Below, piece by piece: positions 9,755 to 18,788 of a DNA stretch of 64,000 nucleotides. The DNA is taken from assembly GCF_016461715.1 (NCBI RefSeq), contig NZ_JAEMUI010000001.1:62001-126000 (forward strand). The letters are read 5' to 3'. A model generated the notes under the pieces. The model searched no databases. It worked only from the letters and a program-made list of their open reading frames with translations, and had not been told where the DNA came from. Positions within the stretch are counted from its first letter, which is position 1. Every line of letters starts with the position of its first letter. Made by a program: the position numbers and the translations under genes. Source of the DNA: Marinomonas spartinae (lineage in GTDB: Bacteria > Pseudomonadota > Gammaproteobacteria > Pseudomonadales > Marinomonadaceae).

Positions 9755-10552
9755 TTATGCCTCCTTGTTTTGAATGAAGTTAGCAATGCGCACATAATCC
9801 TCAACGTCTAGTCGCTCTGGGCGAAGACCTGGGTCTATGTTTAGCGCATTGAAGTCATCATTACTCAGCACCCCTTTGTAATTATTTCGCAACGTTTTAC
9901 GACGTTGGTGAAAGCCGATACGAACCATGTCTTCTAAGGTCTTAATATCGTTAACGGGGTAAGGCAGTGTTTTGTATGGCGTCATGCGGACTATTGCAGA
10001 GTCCACTTTCGGAGCTGGATCAAATGATTCCGGCCCCACGATAAACAGGGATTCCACTTGGCAATAATATTGTGCCATTACACTTAAACGACCATATAAA
10101 CTATCACCTGGACGCGCTGCAAGCCGGTCGACGACTTCTTTTTGCAGCATAAAGTGCATGTCTTCAATGCAGTTAGCTTGACTTAATAAATGAAAAATCA
10201 ATGGTGTCGAAATGTTGTATGGCAAGTTACCAACGACACGAATGGCTTGCTCTTGCGCCAGAGATGAAAAGTCAAATGTCATGGCGTCCGCTTCGTGAAC
10301 CGTCAATTCAGGGTAACGAAACAGATTTACTTTGAGAATAGGAATAAGGTCGCGGTCTAATTCCACGACGTCCATACGCTCGGTGACGCTGATGATGCCT
10401 TCTGTTAAGGCGCCTTTACCTGGGCCAATTTCAACAAGACGTTGGCCTTTTTTAGGAGCAATGCAAGCGACGATACGCCGAATGACACCATGGTCGTGAA
10501 GAAAATTTTGGCCGAAGCGTTTGCGGGCTTTATGGGGTTGTGTTTTGCTCAT
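9755..10552 (-). CDS. rsmA: 16S rRNA (A1518/A1519) dimethyltransferase RsmA
   Basis: Dimethylates two adjacent adenines in the 3' loop of 16S rRNA (KsgA). RKRFGQNFL, the SAM-binding VEIGPGKGALT and the catalytic NLPYNIS are all visible. I chose the ATG at 10552, which gives 265 residues with 8 residues before ARKRF as in the family; an ATG 6 codons earlier (10570) cannot be excluded. Either start overlaps the end of pdxA, and neither has a clear ribosome site, which suggests translational coupling. Confidence 0.95.
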   Translation of the reverse strand: MSKTQPHKARKRFGQNFLHDHGVIRRIVACIAPKKGQRLVEIGPGKGALTEGIISVTERMDVVELDRDLIPILKVNLFRYPELTVHEADAMTFDFSSLAQEQAIRVVGNLPYNISTPLIFHLLSQANCIEDMHFMLQKEVVDRLAARPGDSLYGRLSVMAQYYCQVESLFIVGPESFDPAPKVDSAIVRMTPYKTLPYPVNDIKTLEDMVRIGFHQRRKTLRNNYKGVLSNDDFNALNIDPGLRPERLDVEDYVRIANFIQNKEA

Positions 10553-11567
10553 TAGGAAATTGTTTCGCATTATTGGCCATATTGATGGCGTGTTGAATGG
10601 CTACTTTAAGGCTGCCATTATTGGCTTTGCCTGTACCAGCTAAATCGATGGCAGTGCCATGGTCGACAGACGTTCTTATGATGGGTAGGCCTAATGTGAT
10701 ATTCACTGCGTTACCAAATCCCGAATATTTTAGCACAGGTAATCCCTGATCGTGATACATGGCTAGCACACAGTCAGCCTGCTCCAGATATTTTGGTGTA
10801 AATAATGTATCTGCAGGTAAGGGACCCACTAAATCCAAGCCTTGTGCTCGAAGCTCATTCAATGTCGGTATGATGGTGTCTATCTCTTCCATACCAAGAT
10901 GCCCATCTTCGCCTGCATGGGGGTTCAGGCCGCATACTAAAATTTTTGGTCTACTGATCGCGAATTTGCGCCTTAAGTCTGCATTTAGCGCATGAATCAC
11001 ACGAGATAGAGTGTCTTTGGTAATAGCGGAAGACACTTCTTGTAGTGGTAGATGAGTGGTGGCCAAAGCAACTTTCATGGCCTCTGTTGCTAGCATCATG
11101 ACGACTTGGGGCGATTGACAAAGGGCTTGGAAAAACTCGGTGTGCCCTGAAAAATGCACCCCTGTATCGCATAAAATACCCTTATGAACAGGAGGCGTGA
11201 CAACGGCATCAAAGGTTCGATTTAAACAGCCTTCCCCTGCTTTTTGTAAGGTTTCTAAGACATATGGGGCATTGGCAACATTGAGCTCTCCAGCTTTTGT
11301 CGGGACAGCAAGAGGTACTGGAAACAGATAAATATGGCCAGCCTGGTGTAATGGCACTTTATCGATCTGGGTCACCGTATGTAATTTGGGGGCTAGCCCC
11401 AATTGGTTGGCCCTTGTTTGTAGCAGTTCAAAATCCCCTAGAACGACAAGGCGTGCGTTAAACGTCTGTTCGCTTAACGCACTGAGTATGATATCAGGCC
11501 CAATACCAGACGGCTCACCAGAGGTAATGACTATAAGAGGGGGCTGATGGGTCATGCCTTGAACCAT
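10530..11567 (-). CDS. pdxA: 4-hydroxythreonine-4-phosphate dehydrogenase PdxA
   Basis: Vitamin B6 synthesis enzyme that oxidises 4-phosphohydroxy-threonine before PdxJ condensation. Seen are TSGEPSGIGPD at the N-terminus, SGHTEFF, NPHAGEDGHLG and the metal and substrate site MYHDQGL. A start at 11567 lies just past the surA stop with GAGG upstream (345 residues); the next ATG at 11555 is an alternative. The surA-pdxA-rsmA order is conserved in gammaproteobacteria. Confidence 0.95.
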   Translation of the reverse strand: MVQGMTHQPPLIVITSGEPSGIGPDIILSALSEQTFNARLVVLGDFELLQTRANQLGLAPKLHTVTQIDKVPLHQAGHIYLFPVPLAVPTKAGELNVANAPYVLETLQKAGEGCLNRTFDAVVTPPVHKGILCDTGVHFSGHTEFFQALCQSPQVVMMLATEAMKVALATTHLPLQEVSSAITKDTLSRVIHALNADLRRKFAISRPKILVCGLNPHAGEDGHLGMEEIDTIIPTLNELRAQGLDLVGPLPADTLFTPKYLEQADCVLAMYHDQGLPVLKYSGFGNAVNITLGLPIIRTSVDHGTAIDLAGTGKANNGSLKVAIQHAINMANNAKQFPNEQNTTP

Positions 11568-11571
11568 GGAG

Positions 11572-12849
11572 CTAGTTTCCCTCTTTGATATCAATAAAGG
11601 CATCTGCTTTGAGTTCACCAAGCCAGTTGCTCAGAACGGCATCTTGTTTTTGGGCGATGAGCGCTTCGCGGGCTTTAGCTTGCAGAACCTTTTGACTAAT
11701 ATCTTCTTTACGACGGGCTTCGACTTTCAAAATATGCCAGCCAAACTGGGTTTTAAAGGGGTGACTGATTTGACCGACTGGCGTTTCATCCATTTCCTGC
11801 TGGAACTTGGGAATCATGGTGCCCGGAGAGACCCACCCTAGACTACCGCCTTGTAAGGTAGAGCCTTCATCTTCACTGTATTTTTTCGCCAGTGTGGCAA
11901 AGTCGGCACCATCTTTAAGCTGTTTGTAGAGACGTTCCGCTAAGGCTTTTGTTTGGGCTTCATCACGAATAGCGTTGGAACGGAGCAATATATGGCTGAC
12001 TTCTGTTTGTTGTTGAATCGTTTGTGATGCTGAACGTTTGCCGTCAACCCATAGCAAATGGAAGCCCGCGGGGCTTTGAAGTGGGCCAACGAGCGTACCA
12101 TCTTTTTTGCCAGCAATGGCTTTAACGAATAGAGGGGGTAATTGATTAAGAGGGCGCCATCCTAGATCCCCGCCTTCAATGGCAAATTGACCATCAGAAT
12201 TAGCAACGGCCTGATTCATAAAATCCTTTTTGGAGTGAATTTTTTTCGCAATGGCTTCAATTTTCGCTTTAGCCTCATCCGGGTTAGCGGCACGAATCAA
12301 AATTTGGTAGAGGTGAACTTCATCTTTGTCTTTGGTCTGATCAGCATTAGCCGCCAAGTAATCATTAATTTCTTGATCTGTGATCGAGATACGTTTGCGA
12401 ATGATTTCTCGCTTAATGTCGTTGATCAAAATTTCTTTTTTGATTTGGGCTCGATAGCGGCTGTAGTCAATCCCTTGTTGCTTTAACGCATTCTTGAGGC
12501 CAGCAAGATCCAAGTTCATACGCTTTGCAACGCCTTGAATGGCTTGATCGACTTCAGAACTGGAAACTTGCATGCCCACATCCGTGGCATAATTCGCCAT
12601 TAGTGTTTCGTCGATCAATTGATTAAGAATTTGGCGGCGAATGTTGGGCGTCATTATACCGCCAAGCACACGGTTTTTAACCACATCAAAACGTTCTTGA
12701 ATATCACTGTCTAGAATGGCACTTGAATCAACAATGGCGGCAATACCATCTATTTTGGTTAGGCCATCGTTGTTAGTCGCCGCGTAGAGCGATTGAAAAG
12801 GCGCGATAAAGAGAAATGCGCTTAATATTAGGGAAAACAACTTCATCAT
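11572..12849 (-). CDS. surA: Periplasmic chaperone and peptidyl-prolyl isomerase SurA
   Basis: Escorts outer-membrane proteins through the periplasm. It has 425 residues with a signal peptide of about 23 residues (cut near LYAA). The N-terminal chaperone domain is followed by two parvulin-type PPIase domains at about 176-275 and 284-385; the second shows the usual EVSHILLR and GGSLGWV. The ATG directly follows the lptD stop (TAAATG), and a second ATG is the next codon. LptD, encoded just upstream, is a known client of SurA. Confidence 0.96.
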   Translation of the reverse strand: MMKLFSLILSAFLFIAPFQSLYAATNNDGLTKIDGIAAIVDSSAILDSDIQERFDVVKNRVLGGIMTPNIRRQILNQLIDETLMANYATDVGMQVSSSEVDQAIQGVAKRMNLDLAGLKNALKQQGIDYSRYRAQIKKEILINDIKREIIRKRISITDQEINDYLAANADQTKDKDEVHLYQILIRAANPDEAKAKIEAIAKKIHSKKDFMNQAVANSDGQFAIEGGDLGWRPLNQLPPLFVKAIAGKKDGTLVGPLQSPAGFHLLWVDGKRSASQTIQQQTEVSHILLRSNAIRDEAQTKALAERLYKQLKDGADFATLAKKYSEDEGSTLQGGSLGWVSPGTMIPKFQQEMDETPVGQISHPFKTQFGWHILKVEARRKEDISQKVLQAKAREALIAQKQDAVLSNWLGELKADAFIDIKEGN

Positions 12850-15138
12850 TTAATATCCAACTTGTCCATTATTCCAATAGTCTTGGGCGACACTAGGCTC
12901 TCCACTGTTCTGCCCAACGGTACTCAAACTGCGTAAATTAAAGAGTAGGAACACGCCGCGTTCCATATCACTGTTGTCATTCAACCATTCTTGGTAACTC
13001 AATGATACTTTCACGCAGCAGTTTTCATAACCAACCCCGGCAACATCTTTGGTTTTCTGGTGTTTAAAAAAGTCATAGGTACGTTGTAGATACATCGACC
13101 AATCCTGACTAACAGGGAAAATGGTGCTCACATTCGCCTGTTTTGCATCATTGGTTGGGTCTTCATTGCCAACAGTATAGAGATAGCTCATGTCTAATCG
13201 CACATAATCGGCTGGTCTCGTCTTAATGATAACTTGAGCGAGGTTGGATTTGTGCGTGTTGACATCATAATTTACATTTCCTGTCAGACTAAAACGGTTA
13301 CTGCCAGTGTAAGTGACGGAACCGAGTAAGGGGCTCTGATTTTCAGTATCAACAGGTGTGTTTTGGCTGGTTGCTCCTGTTATGTTGACGTAACGATCCT
13401 TCAGGTATTGAACTTGTCCTAGTTTAAATGCCCACCGCTGGCGATTTTGACCGTCATAAAGTCGGCTTTCAATACCCAATGTTACTTGCTCTGTGTCCCC
13501 CACTCGGTCATTACCATTGAACCGTTGATGGCTAAAGGCTTGAGAATAATTAAGGGTTGGCACACTGGCATCAAAGTTTGGAATCAAGCTTTGATCTTTA
13601 TAAGGCGAGTTTAGATAGCTTAAACGAGGCTCTAAGGTTTGTCGCCATATGGAGCCGTCGATTAATAACGGGCGTTCAAACACCACGCTAGAATCAAAAT
13701 AAACCGATGCATGGTTTAAGCTGGTATCGTAATCAGGGGATTTGTAATTATGAATTTGATAATCACGGTAATTTAATAACACCCCTGGTGAGAAGGTTCC
13801 CCAAGCATTGCTTAAATTTAACGAGATATCTTGGTTTAATACGCTTCGTTTGCCATCGAAGTTGTTTTCATCTGGGTCGTAAAAATCCGTATACTGACCA
13901 TCCACACTGTAGTTTAAATAAGTGGTAGCGTAGCGGTATGAGGAGTCTATGCGTGGTTTCCAATCAAATGGTTTGTCTAGGGTCGGATCCGGTGTTTGGT
14001 AAGTACGGATGATGGCCTTACTGCTAAAATTACCACTGTTAAAACCTAGGTAAGCACTTCGCTCGTAATTGTCCTTTTGCTTGATGGACGTTGAGTTGAC
14101 ATCTGGGTACTTGTTTTCTGTCGGGTTGTCTTCGTACAACAATCCAGAAGAGATATTGTTGGTAAACTGTTGGTCGGTTTTGAACTTCAGTAGCGTTTGC
14201 GCGCCATCCGCAGGTCTTGAAGAGTCGAAAGATTTATGTTCGTCAAAGGTGGATTGCTCATAGGTGGTTAAACCGTATTTGCTTAAATGGCGAATTTCAA
14301 GATCAAGTCCATTCCCTTCATTGGTGACAATATTGGGGGTGATGGTTGCGTCATAGTTGGGGGCCAAATTCCAATAAAATGGTGTCGACAGGGATAGGCC
14401 TTTGCTTCCAGAGAAGCCGAAAGTCGGGAATAAAAAACCTGTCTGGCGAGCGCTTGTTAAGGGGAAGCGTAGCCAAGGGAAATAGAATACCGGTATATCA
14501 TGAACTCGTAATTGTACGTCTTCTGCGGTACCAAATCCGGCTTTTGGGTTAAGTTCTATTGAATTGCCATAAAGCTTCCAGCTATCTTCCGTTGGTTCAC
14601 AGGTGGTGTAGTAGCCTTGGTAAATAAAGATAATGCCATTTTTACTACGCAATAAAGATTTTGCTGCGCCTCGTTGCCCCGTTGCAATACTGACGAATTT
14701 TGCGTCCACAAACTCCGTTGGCGAGTCATTGTCGTTGGATATGTAGCCACTGGTTCCACGAATAACTTGGCCTTTTTGGCGTAAGATGATGTTGCCATTG
14801 GTTTTATAGTACTTACCTGGCACCCCTTCGATCTGATTTGCCTGCAATGTGGATGTCGGTTTGATGACCTCAGCATCACCGATTAAATGGACAACCCCCG
14901 ACTTATCACGATAAATCGTCTTAGCATTGAGGTTGGTATCAAGGCTGTTTGTGGGTTTCCAATGATCTACATAAGTGCCTTGACAATATCGGCTTATTTG
15001 CTCTTGTTGGGCTTTGGGGAGTGATTCTCTCGGCACCCAATCCCATTGATTTTCTTTTGTCACTTGGCTAGCGTGCGCCAGTGGAATGACGAAAAGAGTT
15101 TGAAAAAATAAAGCGTAAATACGTAAATACTTAACCAT
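12850..15138 (-). CDS. lptD: LPS-assembly protein LptD
   Basis: Outer-membrane barrel that, with LptE, inserts lipopolysaccharide in the outer leaflet. 762 residues. The N-terminal signal peptide ends near AHAS. An OstA/LptA-like periplasmic domain (about 70-190) precedes a long beta-barrel with alternating aromatic strands. Cysteines near residues 53 and 178 and an adjacent CC pair in the last 60 residues match the four cysteines that form the essential inter-domain disulfides. First gene of the minus-strand operon through cca. Confidence 0.96.
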   Translation of the reverse strand: MVKYLRIYALFFQTLFVIPLAHASQVTKENQWDWVPRESLPKAQQEQISRYCQGTYVDHWKPTNSLDTNLNAKTIYRDKSGVVHLIGDAEVIKPTSTLQANQIEGVPGKYYKTNGNIILRQKGQVIRGTSGYISNDNDSPTEFVDAKFVSIATGQRGAAKSLLRSKNGIIFIYQGYYTTCEPTEDSWKLYGNSIELNPKAGFGTAEDVQLRVHDIPVFYFPWLRFPLTSARQTGFLFPTFGFSGSKGLSLSTPFYWNLAPNYDATITPNIVTNEGNGLDLEIRHLSKYGLTTYEQSTFDEHKSFDSSRPADGAQTLLKFKTDQQFTNNISSGLLYEDNPTENKYPDVNSTSIKQKDNYERSAYLGFNSGNFSSKAIIRTYQTPDPTLDKPFDWKPRIDSSYRYATTYLNYSVDGQYTDFYDPDENNFDGKRSVLNQDISLNLSNAWGTFSPGVLLNYRDYQIHNYKSPDYDTSLNHASVYFDSSVVFERPLLIDGSIWRQTLEPRLSYLNSPYKDQSLIPNFDASVPTLNYSQAFSHQRFNGNDRVGDTEQVTLGIESRLYDGQNRQRWAFKLGQVQYLKDRYVNITGATSQNTPVDTENQSPLLGSVTYTGSNRFSLTGNVNYDVNTHKSNLAQVIIKTRPADYVRLDMSYLYTVGNEDPTNDAKQANVSTIFPVSQDWSMYLQRTYDFFKHQKTKDVAGVGYENCCVKVSLSYQEWLNDNSDMERGVFLLFNLRSLSTVGQNSGEPSVAQDYWNNGQVGY

Positions 15139-15266
15139 GCAGGGTATACTTGTTGGTAAATAGTGATTGTCCCAAATTGGACTCTTCCCTTATACGGGTC
15201 CATGTTGTTGGCAAATGATAATCTAAGCAGGCCTCTAGGGGCTACCGATTCTGGAGAAATATCTTT

Positions 15267-16058
15267 ATGTGGAAATTGGTCGGTGCAATTCTCGGCACTC
15301 TCTTAATGGGTTTTTTAGGCGGCCTAATTGGCTTAATTGTAGGCGCCATGCTAGATAGAGGGCAACGAGGCGGTGCTTTTATGGGAGCCGGCACTCGTTC
15401 TAATATTCGCCAACAGCAAGAAGTTTTTTTTCGTACACTCTTCTTATTAATGGGAAGATTGGCAAAATCTGACGGTCGAGTGACAGAAGAAGAGATCCAA
15501 TTGGCGCAAGCGGTGATGCAAAGGTTACGTCTTTCCCCTGCTGCCCAAGAGCAAGCTCGTCAATTTTTTAATGAAGGAAAGTCTGCAAGTTTTGATTTGA
15601 CTGCGGTGCTTACTCACTTTCGAGAAGTGGTTGGGCCTGGGGATTTGACCCGTACTTTGATTGAGATTCTCTTAATCTCAGCCTACTCTGATGGGCATTT
15701 CAGTGTTGAAGAAAAATCCCTTGTTTCTCAAGTGTGTGCTTATTTAGGGGTATCGGTTGCCGAATTCGAAGCCTTACATATCCAAGTGAAGCAGCAAACG
15801 CACTTTCGTCAAGGCTACCAATCCTCTGCCAATGCGCAGGATTCTAAAGATTTACTAAAAGCCGCTTATGACGTGTTAGGTGTGAAAGCGGACATGAGTG
15901 ACGCGGAAATCAAAAAAGCCTATCGCAAGTTAATGAGCCAAAACCATCCGGACAAACTCAGTGCTAAAGGTTTGCCGGATGAAATGATTGAACACGCTAA
16001 AGAGCGAACACAAGAAATACAAGCCGCTTACGAGCTGATTAGAAAATCACGTAAGTAG
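15267..16058 (+). CDS. djlA: DnaJ-like membrane co-chaperone DjlA
   Basis: A 263-residue inner-membrane J-protein that recruits DnaK. One N-terminal Gly-rich membrane helix (about 4-30), a central TerB-like helical domain (about 50-170) and a C-terminal J-domain (about 198-263) whose HPD motif is visible in NHPDKL. GGAG precedes the ATG. It is divergent from lptD, as in E. coli and Pseudomonas. Confidence 0.95.
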   Translation: MWKLVGAILGTLLMGFLGGLIGLIVGAMLDRGQRGGAFMGAGTRSNIRQQQEVFFRTLFLLMGRLAKSDGRVTEEEIQLAQAVMQRLRLSPAAQEQARQFFNEGKSASFDLTAVLTHFREVVGPGDLTRTLIEILLISAYSDGHFSVEEKSLVSQVCAYLGVSVAEFEALHIQVKQQTHFRQGYQSSANAQDSKDLLKAAYDVLGVKADMSDAEIKKAYRKLMSQNHPDKLSAKGLPDEMIEHAKERTQEIQAAYELIRKSRK

Positions 16059-16064
16059 GAGTGG

Positions 16065-17162
16065 TTATTCTGTTCCATCATCGGCAGGGCTTTTATAAAA
16101 AAGCCCTTTATCATAATCTGGTAGGGACTGTAGTTGCTCCTTTTGCTGAGTGTTTTGTTTTAAAAAGCCACGAACATATTGAATGAGTATCAGTCTTCCA
16201 TCCATGGTTCTTTTGGTTTCGGCGAATGCATCCATTTGTACATAGTTGAGATTACTGTCTGATCTTTTATTGGCTGCCTGTGTTCGCCAGAGCGCGAAAC
16301 GTTTGAGTGCCATGGATTGGCCATAGTAGTAGTCTAATATAGGTACATTGATTTGCCGTATTTGTTGGGCTAATTGGTAATCTGTGATTGGCTTTGCTGT
16401 GTCTACGTTAATAATCGCTAGGGCGTTTGCGGCTTTGGGGTTTGTCGCGAGATAAGTCATGGCATAAGCGGCCCCCGTTCCATAACCGACGAGTACAATT
16501 TGTTTGGCCCCTTTTTGTTTAGCCTCCGTTATGACCGCTTGTAAGCGGTCAAACACCACTTTCTGATTGGGTAACTCGCTCTTGTCTTTCGCATTACTAT
16601 TGGTATTGCTTTTGGTCGCTGTCGTGTCAGTGTTCGATGTGTTAGAGCCTGTGGTCGGAAACGATGGCTGTGGAAAGTCCGTAATGGCATTGGCACGTGG
16701 CGTAATATCTGGGATTTCCATTGAAATGGTGCACCAGCTGTACTGCGGGAGCGCATTTCTAAGGGGGGCGATCACGGTTGGCCAATCTGGGTGTTCGTTA
16801 TCGGAAGGCAGTAAAATCACACAACCTTCTGTGTCGCGAGTTTGTGATTCTTGATAGAGGGTTAAAAACGGTGTGTTATCGGCATTAAGAATATTGATCT
16901 GATGAGCCTGTTGATTTTGCTCTAAACGGGTTTCCAAGGCTTGGATGCGGCTTCTCTGTGGTGTTGGCATGACCCTTTTATCGTTGGCCGTCGTGCTATT
17001 GGTGTTATTTTTTGTGGGAGATGTCGCTTGTTTGGATGTGGCTGGTGTCGTGGCTGGATTTGCTGGATTGGTTTGGGAGTCTGTCGCAGCGAATAGATTC
17101 GATGACAATAAGATGATTATGGTTGGTAAAAGAATTCGCGATGGGGGAATATTTTTCTTCAT
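16065..17162 (-). CDS. DUF3530-type alpha/beta-hydrolase-like secreted protein
   Basis: 365 residues with a signal peptide (cut near LFAA), then a Thr/Asn/Pro-rich segment of about 50 residues, then a domain resembling the DUF3530 alpha/beta hydrolases. A second low-complexity Ser/Thr/Asn insert lies near 165-198. At the expected nucleophile elbow the sequence is GYGTG (226-230), so the serine of the classical G-x-S-x-G is a glycine; it may not be a hydrolase. It converges on djlA with only 6 bases between them. Function unknown. Confidence 0.65.
   Translation of the reverse strand: MKKNIPPSRILLPTIIILLSSNLFAATDSQTNPANPATTPATSKQATSPTKNNTNSTTANDKRVMPTPQRSRIQALETRLEQNQQAHQINILNADNTPFLTLYQESQTRDTEGCVILLPSDNEHPDWPTVIAPLRNALPQYSWCTISMEIPDITPRANAITDFPQPSFPTTGSNTSNTDTTATKSNTNSNAKDKSELPNQKVVFDRLQAVITEAKQKGAKQIVLVGYGTGAAYAMTYLATNPKAANALAIINVDTAKPITDYQLAQQIRQINVPILDYYYGQSMALKRFALWRTQAANKRSDSNLNYVQMDAFAETKRTMDGRLILIQYVRGFLKQNTQQKEQLQSLPDYDKGLFYKSPADDGTE
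16086..16107 (+). terminator. Hairpin that may end djlA, inside the next gene's 3' end
   Basis: A 9-bp stem (16086-16094 with 16099-16107) with a 4-nt loop and a short TTT tail lies 28 bases past the djlA stop. It overlaps the last codons of the convergent DUF3530-type gene. The T run is short, so efficiency is doubtful. Confidence 0.35.
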
Positions 17163-17298
17163 TGTTTCAATACTTATGTCATTTGCCTTGTTAGAATAAA
17201 CGATCTTTTACTGTGTGTCCTTACGCTCGATGGATGACGAGTTTGTTGCATCGTGCTTAAGTCCTACTGTTTCTATTCTGTCATTGCTGGAGCCAGAT

Positions 17299-17970
17299 AT
17301 GAATGATTTTATCATTGCCCCATCTATTCTTTCTGCTGACTTTGCTTGTTTAGGCGAAGAAGTGGATAAAGTATTAGAGGCTGGGGCTGACATGATTCAC
17401 TTTGACGTGATGGATAATCATTACGTTCCTAATTTAACGATAGGGCCGATGGTCTGTAAAGCGCTACGTCATCACGGTGTGACGGCTGATATTGATGTTC
17501 ATCTGATGGTCAAACCCGTTGATCGTATGATTGAAGAGTTTATTAAAGCTGGGGCTTCTAGTATTACTTTCCATCCTCAAGCAAGTGAGCACATTGATCG
17601 TTCTTTGCAGATGATTAAAGATGGCGGCTGCAAAGCAGGATTAGTGTTTAATCCTGCCACACCATTGAATGATTTGAAGCATGTGATGGATAAGATCGAC
17701 ATGATTCTTTTAATGTCGGTCAACCCTGGATTTGGTGGTCAATCTTTCATCCCTTCAACATTGGATAAAATCCGTGAGGCGCGAGCCTTGATCGACGCCA
17801 GTGGTTATAACATCCGTTTAGAAGTGGATGGTGGGATTAGTGAGAAAAACATTGCGGAAGTGGCGCGGGCTGGAGCGGATACATTCGTGGCAGGGTCGGC
17901 TATTTTTGGCAAAGATGACTATCAAGCTGTGATTAGTAACATGCGCGCTGAATTGGCGAGAGTACGCTAA
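17299..17970 (+). CDS. rpe: Ribulose-phosphate 3-epimerase
   Basis: Interconverts ribulose 5-phosphate and xylulose 5-phosphate. The ATG at 17299 follows a GGAG site and gives 223 residues starting [15 protein letters not shown], the family start. TIM-barrel motifs with metal and catalytic residues are seen: [29 protein letters not shown] and EVDGGI. The stop overlaps the gph start (TAATG). The rpe-gph-trp arrangement is typical of Pseudomonas-like genomes. Confidence 0.97.
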   Translation: MNDFIIAPSILSADFACLGEEVDKVLEAGADMIHFDVMDNHYVPNLTIGPMVCKALRHHGVTADIDVHLMVKPVDRMIEEFIKAGASSITFHPQASEHIDRSLQMIKDGGCKAGLVFNPATPLNDLKHVMDKIDMILLMSVNPGFGGQSFIPSTLDKIREARALIDASGYNIRLEVDGGISEKNIAEVARAGADTFVAGSAIFGKDDYQAVISNMRAELARVR

Positions 17971-18650
17971 TGAAAACACCGAAGCATTTTAAAGCCTGGT
18001 TTGATGGTTGGCCGGAGTTAGTCTGCCTTGACCTTGATGGTACTTTGGTTGACAGCGTGCCCGATATTGCTGAGGCTGTTGATGTTGCTTTAAACGCATT
18101 AGGGGCAAATAGAGCAGGCGAAGAACGAGTTCGTGGTTGGGTGGGTTTTGGCTCCAAAAAATTGATTGAGCAAGCGTTAGATTGGGCACAACTTGATCGT
18201 GATCATTACGAAGAAGCTTATAAAGCGTTTTTGCAACATTATCATGCTCACGTGGCTGATAACACGCAACTTTATCCTAATGTAAAAGCCTTACTCAAAG
18301 CCTTTAAACATCAAAATGTACCTATCGCTCTGATTACCAATAAACCGAGTGGTTTTATTAAGCCAATTTTAGATCGTTTTGAGATAACGGAACATTTTGC
18401 TTGGTTTCTGGGGGGCGATACCTTAGAAGAACATAAACCATCCGCTATGCCTTTGTTGCATTGTAGTGATGCCATTGAGGCTAAACCTGAAAACTGCTTA
18501 ATGATTGGCGATTCTATTACGGATTATCGAGCTGCAAGTAGCGCAGGCTTTCGTTGTGCCCTGGTCACATATGGTTATCATCAAGGTGTTGATCTTGTTT
18601 CGCTCGGAGCAGATGCCGTAATAGATGACTTAACAGAATTGCTCATTTGA
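17970..18650 (+). CDS. gph: Phosphoglycolate phosphatase
   Basis: HAD-superfamily phosphatase that removes 2-phosphoglycolate formed during DNA repair. 226 residues. The catalytic DLDGT carries the nucleophile D21 and the acid D23; motif II is ITNKPSG and motif IV GDSITD. It overlaps rpe by one base and is clearly co-transcribed with it. Confidence 0.93.
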   Translation: MKTPKHFKAWFDGWPELVCLDLDGTLVDSVPDIAEAVDVALNALGANRAGEERVRGWVGFGSKKLIEQALDWAQLDRDHYEEAYKAFLQHYHAHVADNTQLYPNVKALLKAFKHQNVPIALITNKPSGFIKPILDRFEITEHFAWFLGGDTLEEHKPSAMPLLHCSDAIEAKPENCLMIGDSITDYRAASSAGFRCALVTYGYHQGVDLVSLGADAVIDDLTELLI

Positions 18651-18722
18651 TCTGCTGATATTTTTATGTCAATAAGGTCATTACCTCGTCGACAGTAGGC
18701 GAATCAAAAATAGACATATCAA

Positions 18723-18757
18723 AAAACAATGCCAAGCGACTTGCTCGGCATTGTTTT
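18723..18757. terminator. Terminator between convergent gph and the mscS-type gene
   Basis: A 15-bp stem with one mismatch (18723-18737 with 18743-18757) and a 5-nt loop, with A and T tracts on the two sides. It could stop both transcripts. Confidence 0.7.
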
Positions 18758-18788
18758 ATGGCAAAAGTGGTGGATGGAGTCCACATCA

